A stretch of 64,000 bases of DNA. Source: a virus. Both the position numbers and the translations under genes were made by a program. Below, piece by piece: positions 25,310 to 33,734 of this stretch. Numbering within the stretch: the stretch's first letter is position 1; the number at the start of each line of letters is the position of its first letter. The notes under the pieces were generated by a model that was not told the DNA's origin, ran no database searches, and saw only the letters and a program-made list of their open reading frames with translations. The stretch lies in the IMG/VR virus record IMGVR_UViG_2162886007_000016, positions 1 to 64,000 of that record; one strand, given 5' to 3'.

Positions 25310-25915
25310 TTACAGGTCTTCCAGCTCGGAGCTGGCGTATTCCTTCAGGTCGCTGTGACCGGCGTGTGCGGCCAGGTACTCGAAGTCTTCCTTGGTCAGG
25401 GTGTGCTTCTTGCTGTCCACTTCGCTGATCAGGTCGGCAACGTCTTCTTCGTCTTTCTTCGAGCGCAGAACGATGGACTCGATGAAAGGGTTTTCGGACT
25501 CGACACCCAGGCTGGCTTTCAGCTTCAGGTCTTGCGCGATCTGAGCCATGCCAGCTTCGAGGTCTTCGTCGCCTTCGATGACCTGGTAGATGCGCTTGGT
25601 TTCGGCGATGCCGCGCTCGTCGGTGGTGATGAACTTCTCGGCTTCGTCGTTGTCGATCAGTACGATCGCGGTCTTGGAGACCATGCGACGGAAGTCCGGG
25701 TTACGCAGGATGCTCACCTTCTCGACGAAGTTCGACAGGTCGACAGGAGCCGAGGTCAACGGCAGGCTGACCACGATACGCTCGCCAGCGCTGTCGGTGA
25801 CGTTGAAGTTGATGTTGCCGGCAGGATTGCTGCGGTTCAGTACGAACAGGCGGCTGTCGTCGGTATCGCGTTCAGCTTCACGAATGGTTCTGGGAGTGAA
25901 TTTTACTTTGGCCAC
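25310..25915 (-). CDS. Hypothetical protein, 201 aa (GTG start)
   Basis: The GTG at 25915 (V/MAKVKFTPRTIREAE) has GAGGAA 7 nt upstream and is preferred over ATGs at 25934/25957. Beta-rich N-terminal half, acidic helical C-terminus (LTKEDFEYLAAHAGH). No family recognised. Confidence 0.7.
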   Translation of the reverse strand: MAKVKFTPRTIREAERDTDDSRLFVLNRSNPAGNINFNVTDSAGERIVVSLPLTSAPVDLSNFVEKVSILRNPDFRRMVSKTAIVLIDNDEAEKFITTDERGIAETKRIYQVIEGDEDLEAGMAQIAQDLKLKASLGVESENPFIESIVLRSKKDEEDVADLISEVDSKKHTLTKEDFEYLAAHAGHSDLKEYASSELEDL

Positions 25916-26456
25916 GATGGTTCCTCGCTTCATTAAGGGAGTCTGCAACAATCTCAAGCTCCTTCGCAGTCCATCGGAAAAGCAAATGGATGGCGAAGCG
26001 GTCGAAATCAGGCACGACTTCGTTTGCGTACTCTTTGTCGAGCACGAATGGGATCATCCAGACTTCAAAGTCAAGATGTTTGATACGGAAGAGCTTGCTG
26101 CGGAAGGACTTCTTCAACAACCTTCTGGCTTCTCCAGAGAGCAGCTTCATCAGCTTGGTGTTGAGTCCCGCCTCAGGTCGCTCCTTCGCACGGATTTTTG
26201 TGGTGAGTGTGTGCAGTGCAACGACAGCCTGCACTCGGCTGACTGCGCGCTTGCGTATCGAGGAGACCTCACGCGGAGTTTTGTCTGGAAACTTGTAGAG
26301 GACCAACTCGGAGTCACTGATGGATTTATCGTGAGCAGCGAAGTTGGTGTCCAAGCTCAGGCAATTGCACTTGGTCTTCTCGTTGTACATCTTGCAGGTG
26401 GTAATGCGACACTGAGTCCGAAATCGGTACTCTTCGTCGAGCGGACATTTGAACAT
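25878..26456 (-). CDS. Cys-rich N-terminus hypothetical protein
   Basis: 192 residues from ATG 26456 with AGGAGG 6 nt upstream. The N-terminal cluster MFKCPLDEEYRFRTQCRITT, followed by CKM...KCNC, could be a treble-clef-like zinc site. The rest is helical and basic. Possibly a nucleic-acid-binding regulator. Overlaps the next gene by 38 nt. CTGTAAA lies 40 nt upstream. Confidence 0.7.
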   Translation of the reverse strand: MFKCPLDEEYRFRTQCRITTCKMYNEKTKCNCLSLDTNFAAHDKSISDSELVLYKFPDKTPREVSSIRKRAVSRVQAVVALHTLTTKIRAKERPEAGLNTKLMKLLSGEARRLLKKSFRSKLFRIKHLDFEVWMIPFVLDKEYANEVVPDFDRFAIHLLFRWTAKELEIVADSLNEARNHRGQSKIHSQNHS

Positions 26457-26495
26457 GGGAAACCTCCTAAACGCCTGAGCGTTCCTTGGTCTCCC

Positions 26496-26502
26496 TTTAC
26501 AG
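26496..26502 (-). promoter_or_regulatory. CTGTAAA motif before the Cys-rich gene
   Basis: Minus strand GGAACTGTAAAGG, 40 nt before the 26456 start and just after the stop of the resolvase gene. Confidence 0.4.
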
Positions 26503-26506
26503 TTCC

Positions 26507-27172
26507 TTAGGCACGCTTCCTTACACTTTTGGTTTTGCGCCGGCTTGTGCGACGTGGAACCTTGAGCGCTGGGGCAAGGCAGGTGAGAGCCGGAGCGCAC
26601 GCCAGGCGACGCAGGAGCTTCTCCTCCTTCGCACGGGTGTTGACGAAGTTGAATGGCTTGATGCCAAGCTTCTTGCACGCGGCGTAGATACCCAGCAGCA
26701 TGGAGTCCAGCTGGTGAATGGCGATAGGCACTGGCAGCTTGTTGGCCCGGTTCTCCTTGCGCAGTTCAGCAAGGTCCAGGTACATTTCCTTCAGGTCTGC
26801 ATGGCGGTTGAACTCGTTCTTCCAGACGCCAGCGGTGATGAAGTCTGCTGTCTCGATGTGCTCGCTCATGCCAGCCATACGGCCGAGCATGCAGTTCACC
26901 GATTCGATGGTTGGACCTTTGCCGCCACGAGCTTGGAAGCGCTCAGCCACGAAAATGTCATACTGGCCTTCGAACAAAGGGCGCACGTAGTCCTCGAACT
27001 GCTTGAGCGAGGCTCGCATGGTCTTCATGTCCTTGAGCAGGCGTGCCTTGTCCAGCATCGCCGTGCCTTCGCACTTGAATTGAAACTTTCCCTGAACGTA
27101 CCGCACGCGCATGATCGACACTGCGAAGTTGCTGGTGCCTGGGTCCATTGCAAGGATGCGTAACTCAGTCAT
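26507..27172 (-). CDS. RuvC-like Holliday-junction resolvase
   Basis: 221 residues from ATG 27172 (GGAG 8 nt upstream). RNase H-fold acidic residues: ILAMDPGTSNFAV (Asp10), DIFVAERFQARGG (Glu77) and AIHQLDSMLLGIY (His153, Asp156), in the order of RuvC. The C-terminal 30 residues are strongly basic (KVPRRTSRRKTKSVRKRA). Expected to resolve branched DNA before packaging. Confidence 0.87.
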   Translation of the reverse strand: MTELRILAMDPGTSNFAVSIMRVRYVQGKFQFKCEGTAMLDKARLLKDMKTMRASLKQFEDYVRPLFEGQYDIFVAERFQARGGKGPTIESVNCMLGRMAGMSEHIETADFITAGVWKNEFNRHADLKEMYLDLAELRKENRANKLPVPIAIHQLDSMLLGIYAACKKLGIKPFNFVNTRAKEEKLLRRLACAPALTCLAPALKVPRRTSRRKTKSVRKRA

Positions 27173-27261
27173 TGGTAACGCTCCATCAGTCTTTGAGGCA
27201 AAATAAGTATTTCGCACCTCGACCATGCGGAGTAATTTACTACCCAAAGAGGAGAGTCACT

Positions 27262-28374
27262 ATGGCGATCAAACGTGGTACCCGCACGATCAGTCGCGTG
27301 AATGCCAAGAACTTCACGCAAGACATTGCCCAGCGCAGGCTGGATGAAACTGTTGCACCATTCAACCGTCAGGTGGAGAACTCGCTGGCCGTTGACGGTG
27401 TGGAGGTCGACTACTACAGCATTCAGCAGCGCGTCGGTGTGCCGTGCACCTGCGAGAAGACGGCTGTCCTGCCGTTGGGATCGCACGACTACGACACCGG
27501 CGTGGCGCCTGTGATTCCGCACAAACACAGCGACAACTCCGGCATCAAGTTGAAGTTCCAGGACGACGACGTGTTTGGTGAGTCGATTGCCGAGAAGGTG
27601 TTCAACGATGCGGCCGACGAGGTGATTGACGTCACAGGCGAACGCCACACGCACTTCGAGGAAATCGACGACGGGCCACAGCAATACGACGATACTGCGC
27701 TTGGTGGCGGCAGCGTGAACTGTGGCATCTGCTACCGCACAGGCATGGTGCCGCCGTACAAAGCGTATGGCAAGCAGCGCTTCCTGTTCACGAACTACGA
27801 AGTGGCTGACATTGATGGGTTCTTCCTTGACAGCACCGAGCAGCCGCACAAATTCAAGGCGCACAGCATCGGCCAAGGCTGGGTTAAGTTCAAGACCATC
27901 GTGCCGAAGTATTTCGCTGGCGTAACGTTCAGCGTGCGCGACAACATCCAGTATCTGCCACAAGGTAAGCTGTTCAACACCGATGGTACGCTGCTGGGCC
28001 TGCGCGATTTCAAAGCACATGCTGGTCGGACGCTGGAGTTCCTCGTCAAGGCTTCGCAGTTCACCCACGTCGTGATCGAGTTCGACCTGTCGGTACCAAA
28101 GATCATCGCGAACATCAGCGCCGAGCAAATGGCTCTGGACTATGAGCGCCTGACAACCATAAGCGACATTAACGTCATCCTGCCGCCATCGCTTTCCGAA
28201 GTGGAGCCTGGTGACGTCATCATTATCAAGAAGCGGAACCTCGCTCTCAAGGTGCGTGACAAGGAACGCAAGATCACAGCGAGCACGCGACGCCTTGAGT
28301 GGAGCGTTTCAACCCGAGTGCTGCAACCCACCGAAGCCCTGCGCCTGTTGGCGTACGGGTTCAAACTCTACTGA
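27262..28374 (+). CDS. Probable virion-associated protein with Cys pairs
   Basis: 370 residues from ATG 27262 (AGAGGAGAG upstream), MAIKRGTRTISRVN. Contains CTCEKT and NCGICYRTGMVPPY, a possible zinc site, then long beta-rich segments. It opens a three-gene plus-strand run. Composition suggests a structural protein, but there is no family signature. Confidence 0.65.
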   Translation: MAIKRGTRTISRVNAKNFTQDIAQRRLDETVAPFNRQVENSLAVDGVEVDYYSIQQRVGVPCTCEKTAVLPLGSHDYDTGVAPVIPHKHSDNSGIKLKFQDDDVFGESIAEKVFNDAADEVIDVTGERHTHFEEIDDGPQQYDDTALGGGSVNCGICYRTGMVPPYKAYGKQRFLFTNYEVADIDGFFLDSTEQPHKFKAHSIGQGWVKFKTIVPKYFAGVTFSVRDNIQYLPQGKLFNTDGTLLGLRDFKAHAGRTLEFLVKASQFTHVVIEFDLSVPKIIANISAEQMALDYERLTTISDINVILPPSLSEVEPGDVIIIKKRNLALKVRDKERKITASTRRLEWSVSTRVLQPTEALRLLAYGFKLY

Positions 28375-28386
28375 TAGGAAACCTAG

Positions 28387-28689
28387 ATGGAAGCCATCCT
28401 GCAAGAAAACCCGCAACTCACCGTGACCACAGTGATCGTGCGCAAGCCGGGTGACCGTGCACCGTATCCAGAGTCGAGCTACGACTTCCCCAACCTGATG
28501 GGTGTGCGTAACCAACTCGGTGAAGCCGTGAAGCTGCGTGGCCGTACAATCGGGCGTGTCGTTCTGCACGGCTTGAAGCCAGACCAGCTGCACCCAGAAC
28601 TCGTTCAGCAATTCGACATTGGCACCATGACCTTGCGCAACAAGGGTGCCGAAATCATTTACCTCGAAGTGGAGCCTATCAATGAATAA
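28387..28689 (+). CDS. Hypothetical protein, 100 aa
   Basis: MEAILQENPQLTVTTV; beta-rich small protein. Overlaps the next gene by 8 nt, same unit as 27262-28374. No family. Confidence 0.65.
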   Translation: MEAILQENPQLTVTTVIVRKPGDRAPYPESSYDFPNLMGVRNQLGEAVKLRGRTIGRVVLHGLKPDQLHPELVQQFDIGTMTLRNKGAEIIYLEVEPINE

Positions 28690-29008
28690 CCGTGACCTGA
28701 AGATCGTTGGCAACATGCTGGCACTCGCTCGCAAGGGTGGGAAGAAAGGGAAGAACAAGCGAAGCGTCATGCTACGCACCGTCATGCCTTTCTTGAGCCA
28801 GAAGACCGGCGACCAACTTGCCGACGCTATCATCGGCAACAACCCGACCGAGTTCACGAAGGTGTGGAACCACGTGCGCGCCGAGATTGCAGCGACACTG
28901 CATCGCAATCGTGCGCACGCTTCTGCCGATAGTGCTGAAATCGGAGCAGAGGAAATCTCCGACGCGCTGATCCAGCTCGGTGAAAACCACGTCGCTCAAA
29001 TTTCCTGA
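28682..29008 (+). CDS. Hypothetical basic protein, 108 aa
   Basis: ATG 28682 (MNNRDLKIVGNMLA), with GGAG 8 nt upstream, is the best start. Basic N-terminal 30 residues (RKGGKKGKNKRS), helical C-terminus. Last gene before the long structured gap. Confidence 0.65.
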   Translation: MNNRDLKIVGNMLALARKGGKKGKNKRSVMLRTVMPFLSQKTGDQLADAIIGNNPTEFTKVWNHVRAEIAATLHRNRAHASADSAEIGAEEISDALIQLGENHVAQIS

Positions 29009-29046
29009 AAACCTGCTTTGGCCGCACGGGACCTGCATTTGCACGA

Positions 29047-29540
29047 CTGATTGCAGCTAAAATCGAAAAATCCCGTCGGTGCTTGTTTCGTCAGGATACG
29101 CTAGTTCCACGTGACCTTTCGTGCGTTTCTCAGGATCGTCCTCAAAAGTGCGGTCCTGAGGAATCGCGCTGTGCCATGCCACAGAGGACCGCGGTTAGCG
29201 TGTAGGTTCGTTTCTTGGCAAAGTGACCTCGCTTTGGTGTGTATGAAGGGCTGTTCAAACGCCCGTTTGAAAATATAATTCGCGATTTGATCAATTTTTG
29301 TACAGCGTTTTTGACCCCTCGGAAAGTGAGAAATCGCGCTAGGCCTAGGCCAGACATACCGCCAGCGTCAGGAAATGAGTGCCTCGTGCAAAGTCGTCGG
29401 TTTGCACTACTGATTACAGCAAAACTACTGATTACAGCAGTACCCAACTTTTCGCATTTGGTGCACGCCCCGAGCAACCGCGGTGCCGAGGAATGGACCA
29501 AACAGCAAATCGACCCAAGCGGCTGCACTACTGATTGCAG
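29047..29540 (+). repeat. Four copies of CTGATTRCAG
   Basis: Copies at 29047-29056, 29410-29419, 29428-29437 and 29531-29540, mostly within TGCACTACTGATTRCAG. The middle two are an 18-nt direct repeat. A fifth copy (CTGATTTCAG) lies inside the promoter at 14875. The core is an imperfect inverted repeat (CTG-N4-CAG), as expected for a dimeric DNA-binding protein or an origin iteron. Confidence 0.65.
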
Positions 29541-29853
29541 TTGTAAAAGTGCAGTTGTTTGGACGAAAAACATTGAAGCTCCAAAGTGACCCTCCTAGGC
29601 GTATGCGTAGCTGCGCTAGGACTACGAGGACCTGTCGTTTCTCGCCATGTTTTTGTTTGCCTTCGACCACGCTGGAAGTCAGTCCACACGCTGCTTCCAG
29701 AGCGGACGGTTACTTTTTAACCAAATTGTCCAAAAAATGACCACTGACCCCTCAGTTTGCTGGTTTTAGGAACTGTCAACACTCACGAAGTTACTTCGCA
29801 TCTTCGCACTCACGTCCGTTCGTCCTCATCTGACCATTCCATTCTCCACCTTC

Positions 29854-29874
29854 GGCACACACGGTGCCTTTTCA
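29854..29874 (+). terminator. Terminator-like hairpin inside the non-coding region
   Basis: GGCAC, 5-nt loop, GTGCC, TTTT. It may mark the 3' end of a first non-coding transcript within 29.0-29.87 kb. Confidence 0.5.
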
Positions 29875-30443
29875 GAATGCGCTTCTCTGTAATTCGTCGC
29901 CTACCCAGGAAGTCTTCCAAGACGCATCAGGGTGACACTCAGGCACGGACCAGCGGAGCGAAGCGAAGCGATAGAAAAAGAAAAGTCCATGTGCCGAAGG
30001 CACAGACCGAACGAAGTGAGGGAAGCGTGTACCGAAAGACACCAGCTCTTTCGAGCACCGCACACCAACGGGGATTTACGTTAGGGCACTGCCTCCAGTG
30101 CTTTAACGTAACGCTCCGGCGTTAATCGAAAGGCCAAAGTCTGCTTCCTGAATTCACCTTGTGAACAGGTCGCCTCTGAAAGTTGTTCAGTGCTTAGGTC
30201 GGAACGTAGGTTCCAGAGCTATTGGTTGAGAGAACTGGTAGCTGGTAGCTGTCGGTGGGATTTCTTTGACCTCTCGCTTCGCTCGGAGGTCGTGGTCTTT
30301 TCTTTAGCCTTCGGCTTTCAGGAGCCTACTCGCTAGGGTGAGGTAACAAGGAAGCTATTCGCCCGCGGTCGAAAAGGCGTGCGGCTGAAAAGTTCGCACA
30401 AATCAGAACTCGTCGCTATGCGACAAAGCTGGATAACTCGAAC

Positions 30444-31262
30444 ATGGGACTATACCTACGTGTCACGGAGAAATCAATTGTTGATGCGGTGAAACTCACT
30501 CAAGGCGAGGAAGCAATCGCGGATCCGCGGAGTTTGTTGGACAAATGCCCGCAAGCGCACAGCGTCCACTATGCAAACGGCTTGCCCGTCGGTTTGCTGT
30601 TCCCGATTTCAACGCGGAGCACCGTTGCGCTACTGGAATACGGAGGCTGTTCAACTCCAAGCATGAAGCTCGCGGCTCGCAACATTCCGCGCTTCGGCCA
30701 AGAGTATGACCTCTATACGCCAGTCGCCGATACTCAAGAAGGCCGTGAACTCGCTGAGCACTTGGAAGCGCTTGCCGCCTCCGTGAAGCTCGCACGTTAC
30801 GCGCTGGACCTTGTTGGGCCAAAGATCAAGTCCAAGCTGATGATCGACGAGCTGGGCTTCGACTACCTGTCGCAGGCTCGCGTGCATGTGATTCGGGACG
30901 TGATCTACATTGCCCTTACTGGTGTGTCGATGTTGACCCAGTGCTACGAACGGCCCGGTGGCGTGGAGTTTATCACTCGCACCGAGTACCGTGCGGCGAT
31001 CAAGCAGTCGGCACTGATCCGCCAGAACCTGCTGTTCAGCGATAGCGACTCGCTGGTGCTACGCTCCCAGGCTGCGTTGGCTCCGTTCATTGAAGTGGAA
31101 GCGAGCGTCGTCAATGTCCTGCTGACGGATATCTGGGACCGCGTGATCACGGAGCCTGATGACCTGAAGCACTATCTGCGACAGCTCCTGCTGGAACGTG
31201 AACTGACCTACGTGTTCACGACTCTGGTGGGGATCCTCCACGCATTCTATGGAGTGGAATGA
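30444..31262 (+). CDS. Hypothetical protein, 272 aa
   Basis: MGLYLRVTEKSIVDAV; helical, with a hydrophobic central part (IRDVIYIALTGVSMLT). First gene after the structured region. The last codons overlap the next gene (ATGA). No family recognised. Confidence 0.65.
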   Translation: MGLYLRVTEKSIVDAVKLTQGEEAIADPRSLLDKCPQAHSVHYANGLPVGLLFPISTRSTVALLEYGGCSTPSMKLAARNIPRFGQEYDLYTPVADTQEGRELAEHLEALAASVKLARYALDLVGPKIKSKLMIDELGFDYLSQARVHVIRDVIYIALTGVSMLTQCYERPGGVEFITRTEYRAAIKQSALIRQNLLFSDSDSLVLRSQAALAPFIEVEASVVNVLLTDIWDRVITEPDDLKHYLRQLLLERELTYVFTTLVGILHAFYGVE

Positions 31263-31588
31263 TGAACAGCATCTGGATTGTCGGTGGACTGCTAGTTGCC
31301 TACTACCTGTTCGCCTACCTCTGGCAGAAGGCGTACAACGAGATTTACCTGAACGTGGCGCAAGCCATTGTTGACGCAACCAAGTGCGAAGTCCTGTTCG
31401 ACCAGATCGAGGACGGTACGTTCGATCCTGCCAACGGCGAGTTCTTCGACCTCGAGTTCATGGACTTGAGCAAGGAGCCTGTCACTTGGTGGTACGCCAT
31501 TTGGCTGTTCGACTTCTACGCTCGCCAGATCATCATGGAGCACAGCACGCATTACATGCAGGTGTTGGTGCCGGAGGACGGCGTATGA
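31259..31588 (+). CDS. Membrane-anchored small protein
   Basis: About 109 residues; a second ATG at 31262 has the better spacing from GGAG. N-terminal transmembrane segment IWIVGGLLVAYYLFAYLW, then an acidic cytoplasmic or periplasmic domain and a second aromatic segment (WWYAIWLFDFYA). Coupled to both neighbours by ATGA overlaps. Confidence 0.65.
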   Translation: MMNSIWIVGGLLVAYYLFAYLWQKAYNEIYLNVAQAIVDATKCEVLFDQIEDGTFDPANGEFFDLEFMDLSKEPVTWWYAIWLFDFYARQIIMEHSTHYMQVLVPEDGV

Positions 31589-32238
31589 ACTTCCAACTGG
31601 CCAGAGTCGAAGAACTCAATCGACCGCTCATGGTGGTTGGACTCAACGCTCTGGAGTTTGGCAACTACCTGCGCTCAACTGCGACGGTGTCGTGTGCTCC
31701 GCCTGACGCAAGCCGAAACGCTGAGGCGTATCTCGAAAACGCCTTGAGCCCGTGGATTGACCCGAGCGCGGAAGTCCTGTTCATCGAGGCGCATGACTAC
31801 ACCCGCGACTTCTTTGAGCGCCGGCAGTTCATGCACGTCTGCAACGCCCGCCACTTCATGTTGTTCAGGCCTGAGCATTCATCCGAGGCGCTGATGTTCC
31901 TGCGGATGAATCGACTCGATCCTAATGCGCGGCGCATCTATCGTGGCTACCAGCTCTACCAGAGCACGTTGAAGGCTCTGAACGTTGGCGCACTGTATGA
32001 CGATCTGGTGCAGTGGGGTTCCTACCTGCAACTCGTCCGCGATGTTGTGATGGCGCGCAGAATGCCGTGGAAGCGCAGCTACCTGACGCTGCTCGCGCCA
32101 CGTGTCATGCTGGTTCAGTTGCTCACCGAACCTACCATGGAAAAGATAATGTATGCACTCAAGTGTGTGCGTGACTCTTTCCCGATGGAGCTCCACCGCG
32201 ATCGTTTCATCTGTGACGAACTCGACAACCTACTGTGA
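31585..32238 (+). CDS. Hypothetical protein, 217 aa
   Basis: ATG 31585 overlaps the preceding stop (ATGA). MNFQLARVEELNRP; helical, Arg-rich C-terminal half. No family recognised. Same operon as the Tad2-like gene 8 nt downstream. Confidence 0.65.
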   Translation: MNFQLARVEELNRPLMVVGLNALEFGNYLRSTATVSCAPPDASRNAEAYLENALSPWIDPSAEVLFIEAHDYTRDFFERRQFMHVCNARHFMLFRPEHSSEALMFLRMNRLDPNARRIYRGYQLYQSTLKALNVGALYDDLVQWGSYLQLVRDVVMARRMPWKRSYLTLLAPRVMLVQLLTEPTMEKIMYALKCVRDSFPMELHRDRFICDELDNLL

Positions 32239-32245
32239 GGCAAAC

Positions 32246-32911
32246 ATGATTCCGCTCGAACAAGATTTGTTGCTCAACATCCTGAAGCCGCTTGGTCTGC
32301 ATGTGATCCGCGGCCTCGATCACGGTACTTACATGGACGTCGCAGGCAACACTCGCGTCGTTAACTACACCGATGTGGCCACCACCGTCGATACCGACGA
32401 CGTGCGTGAGGTGATTCCACGTCTGGAGCTCAAGCTGCGCGAACTCAAGGGTGATGCGACTGCCGTGTACTTCCTCGAAGGCCACGTATCGCAGGTGTTG
32501 CTCACCAAGATTCCGCCAGTGCCGCAGACAACGATCACGCTCAAGGTCGCATTCGCCCGTCGCGCCGACGATCACCACCCGTGCTTCCCAGAAGTTCAGG
32601 ATTTCGATTCCCTGGTTGAAAGCCAAGCGCCGCAGTCTTTCGGCACTGCCGTCGAAGCGATCAAGGCTGGCTATCGTGCCTGCCGCCAGAACTGGAACGG
32701 CAAGAATATGTTCATCTACTACGTGCCTGCGTCGACCTTCACGGTCAACCGCGCGCCGTTGGCGAGCATCTTCCCAGAAGGCAAGGTCATCAGCTACCGT
32801 GACCACATTGATATGTACACGGCGCAGGGTGACTGCGTTGCCTGGGTTGCCAGTCAGTCGGACGTGACCGCCAACGACTGGATCATCCTTCCACGCAAGG
32901 CGGAAGTGTAA
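32246..32911 (+). CDS. Tad2/DUF2829-domain protein, putative Thoeris anti-defence
   Basis: 221 residues. Residues 131-216 fit the DUF2829 (Tad2-like) family: SFGTAVEAIKAGYRACRQNW, NGKNMFIYYV, then DHIDMYTAQGDCVAWVASQS and TANDWIIL. In characterised Tad2 proteins this fold binds and sequesters the cyclic ADP-ribose-type signal of Thoeris defence. Here an unrelated N-terminal domain of about 125 residues is attached, longer than the usual stand-alone 80-90 residue protein. Function by homology only; some DUF2829 proteins are uncharacterised. Confidence 0.82.
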   Translation: MIPLEQDLLLNILKPLGLHVIRGLDHGTYMDVAGNTRVVNYTDVATTVDTDDVREVIPRLELKLRELKGDATAVYFLEGHVSQVLLTKIPPVPQTTITLKVAFARRADDHHPCFPEVQDFDSLVESQAPQSFGTAVEAIKAGYRACRQNWNGKNMFIYYVPASTFTVNRAPLASIFPEGKVISYRDHIDMYTAQGDCVAWVASQSDVTANDWIILPRKAEV

Positions 32912-32920
32912 ACCGCGATT

Positions 32921-32932
32921 GCTAATTCATTG
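32921..32932 (+). promoter_or_regulatory. GCTAATTCATTG motif
   Basis: GCTAATTCATTGACA ends about 19 nt before the ATG at 32951, in a short gap. Same motif as at 33723, 34810 and 53597. Confidence 0.45.
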
Positions 32933-32950
32933 ACAAGCACGGAGATTGCT

Positions 32951-33451
32951 ATGTCGGATTCAGTACAGCTTACCGTTGCAGGCAAGGTTAGTTTGGATGA
33001 CGTTACCGCGATCAAACAGATCGCATTGAACGACAACTTTGACCTGTGGCGGATCGACTGTTCTCAGGAAGTGGCGCCAGTTCTGGTGAATGCCATTCAG
33101 GCACTCCAGCTGAACCTGAGAACTGTGAAGATCACCGAACAAGATTTCGTCTTTGCGTCTGATCTTGCTGCGGGTGCAATGATGCAAGCTGCGGAGTTTG
33201 CGTTCAGCGACTTCGTTCCAGCCGAACAGGAAGTGCTCGACGGTATCGAAGCCTTCAAGACTACCAAGCTGGACGCGATCATCCTGCGTCAGTTCGGAGC
33301 TGATGGTGAAACTGTCAAGTATCTCAAACTGGCCAACGTGGTGCACGCCAGCGTCAAGCGTGCCTTCAACGGTGCAGACGGTACCGAACTGTTTGCTGTT
33401 CACAAACTGGCATTCGGCCGTCTCACCGAGCACGTCGAACAACCTGCGTAA
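32951..33451 (+). CDS. Hypothetical protein, 166 aa
   Basis: MSDSVQLTVAGKVSLDD, alternating helix and strand, mildly acidic. Preceded by a GCTAATTCATTG motif, so it may be separately transcribed, possibly together with the structured region that follows. No family. Confidence 0.65.
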   Translation: MSDSVQLTVAGKVSLDDVTAIKQIALNDNFDLWRIDCSQEVAPVLVNAIQALQLNLRTVKITEQDFVFASDLAAGAMMQAAEFAFSDFVPAEQEVLDGIEAFKTTKLDAIILRQFGADGETVKYLKLANVVHASVKRAFNGADGTELFAVHKLAFGRLTEHVEQPA

Positions 33452-33722
33452 GGACACACCTTGCTGATCTTCATTTTGAGCCTGTGCAGCGTCAGGCTCC
33501 AGACAGTGCAACACCCGCCGGAATCGGGTGAAGCGCTGCAACCACAAACAGAACCATCGCCTGCCGGAAGTCAGGCTGCGCGATGTAGATAGGGATGGGT
33601 ACCTGATCCGGCCAGCGATCCCATCCCGCACAAACCACAAAGGCGCCGCCATTGGCTGCGGTTGCTGAATCGAGGAGAGGCTTGCACGAAGCCAGATGTA
33701 CGGTGCAGGCCAATCTCGAAAT

Positions 33723-33734
33723 GCTAATTCATTA
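33723..33734 (+). promoter_or_regulatory. GCTAATTCATTA motif inside the RNA region
   Basis: Near-identical to the motif at 32921; it may start a shorter transcript covering 33.75-34.62 kb. Confidence 0.35.

Larger units (their letters stand above)
29009..30443. ncRNA. 1.4-kb hairpin-dense non-coding region, candidate large structured RNA(s) and/or control region
   Basis: No frame here has phage-like composition or a good start. Instead there are many strong stems on the plus strand: CTCAGGA/TCCTGAG (29129-29160), TTCAAAC/GTTTGAA (29254-29271), GGCAC/GTGCC followed by TTTT (29854-29872), a nested ACGTTA/TAACGT plus GCACTG/CAGTGC (30078-30109), TAACGC-TCCG-GCGTTA (30109-30124) and GACCTC/GAGGTC (30268-30291). 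An AT-rich segment (29269-29303) and four CTGATTRCAG copies are also present. It could be a large ornate RNA (GOLLD/ROOL class lies near phage tRNAs), a replication origin, or both. Confidence 0.5.

Noticed and set aside
29239-30125. Frames of 116 and 122 residues (29239-29589 and 29757-30125)
   Set aside because: No Shine-Dalgarno, unnatural composition, and they run through strong hairpins and repeats; a non-coding reading is better supported.
30338-30356. GAGGTAACAAGG-like stretch resembling the 3' end of 16S rRNA
   Set aside because: The match is short and no further rRNA helices or conserved blocks are found around it.
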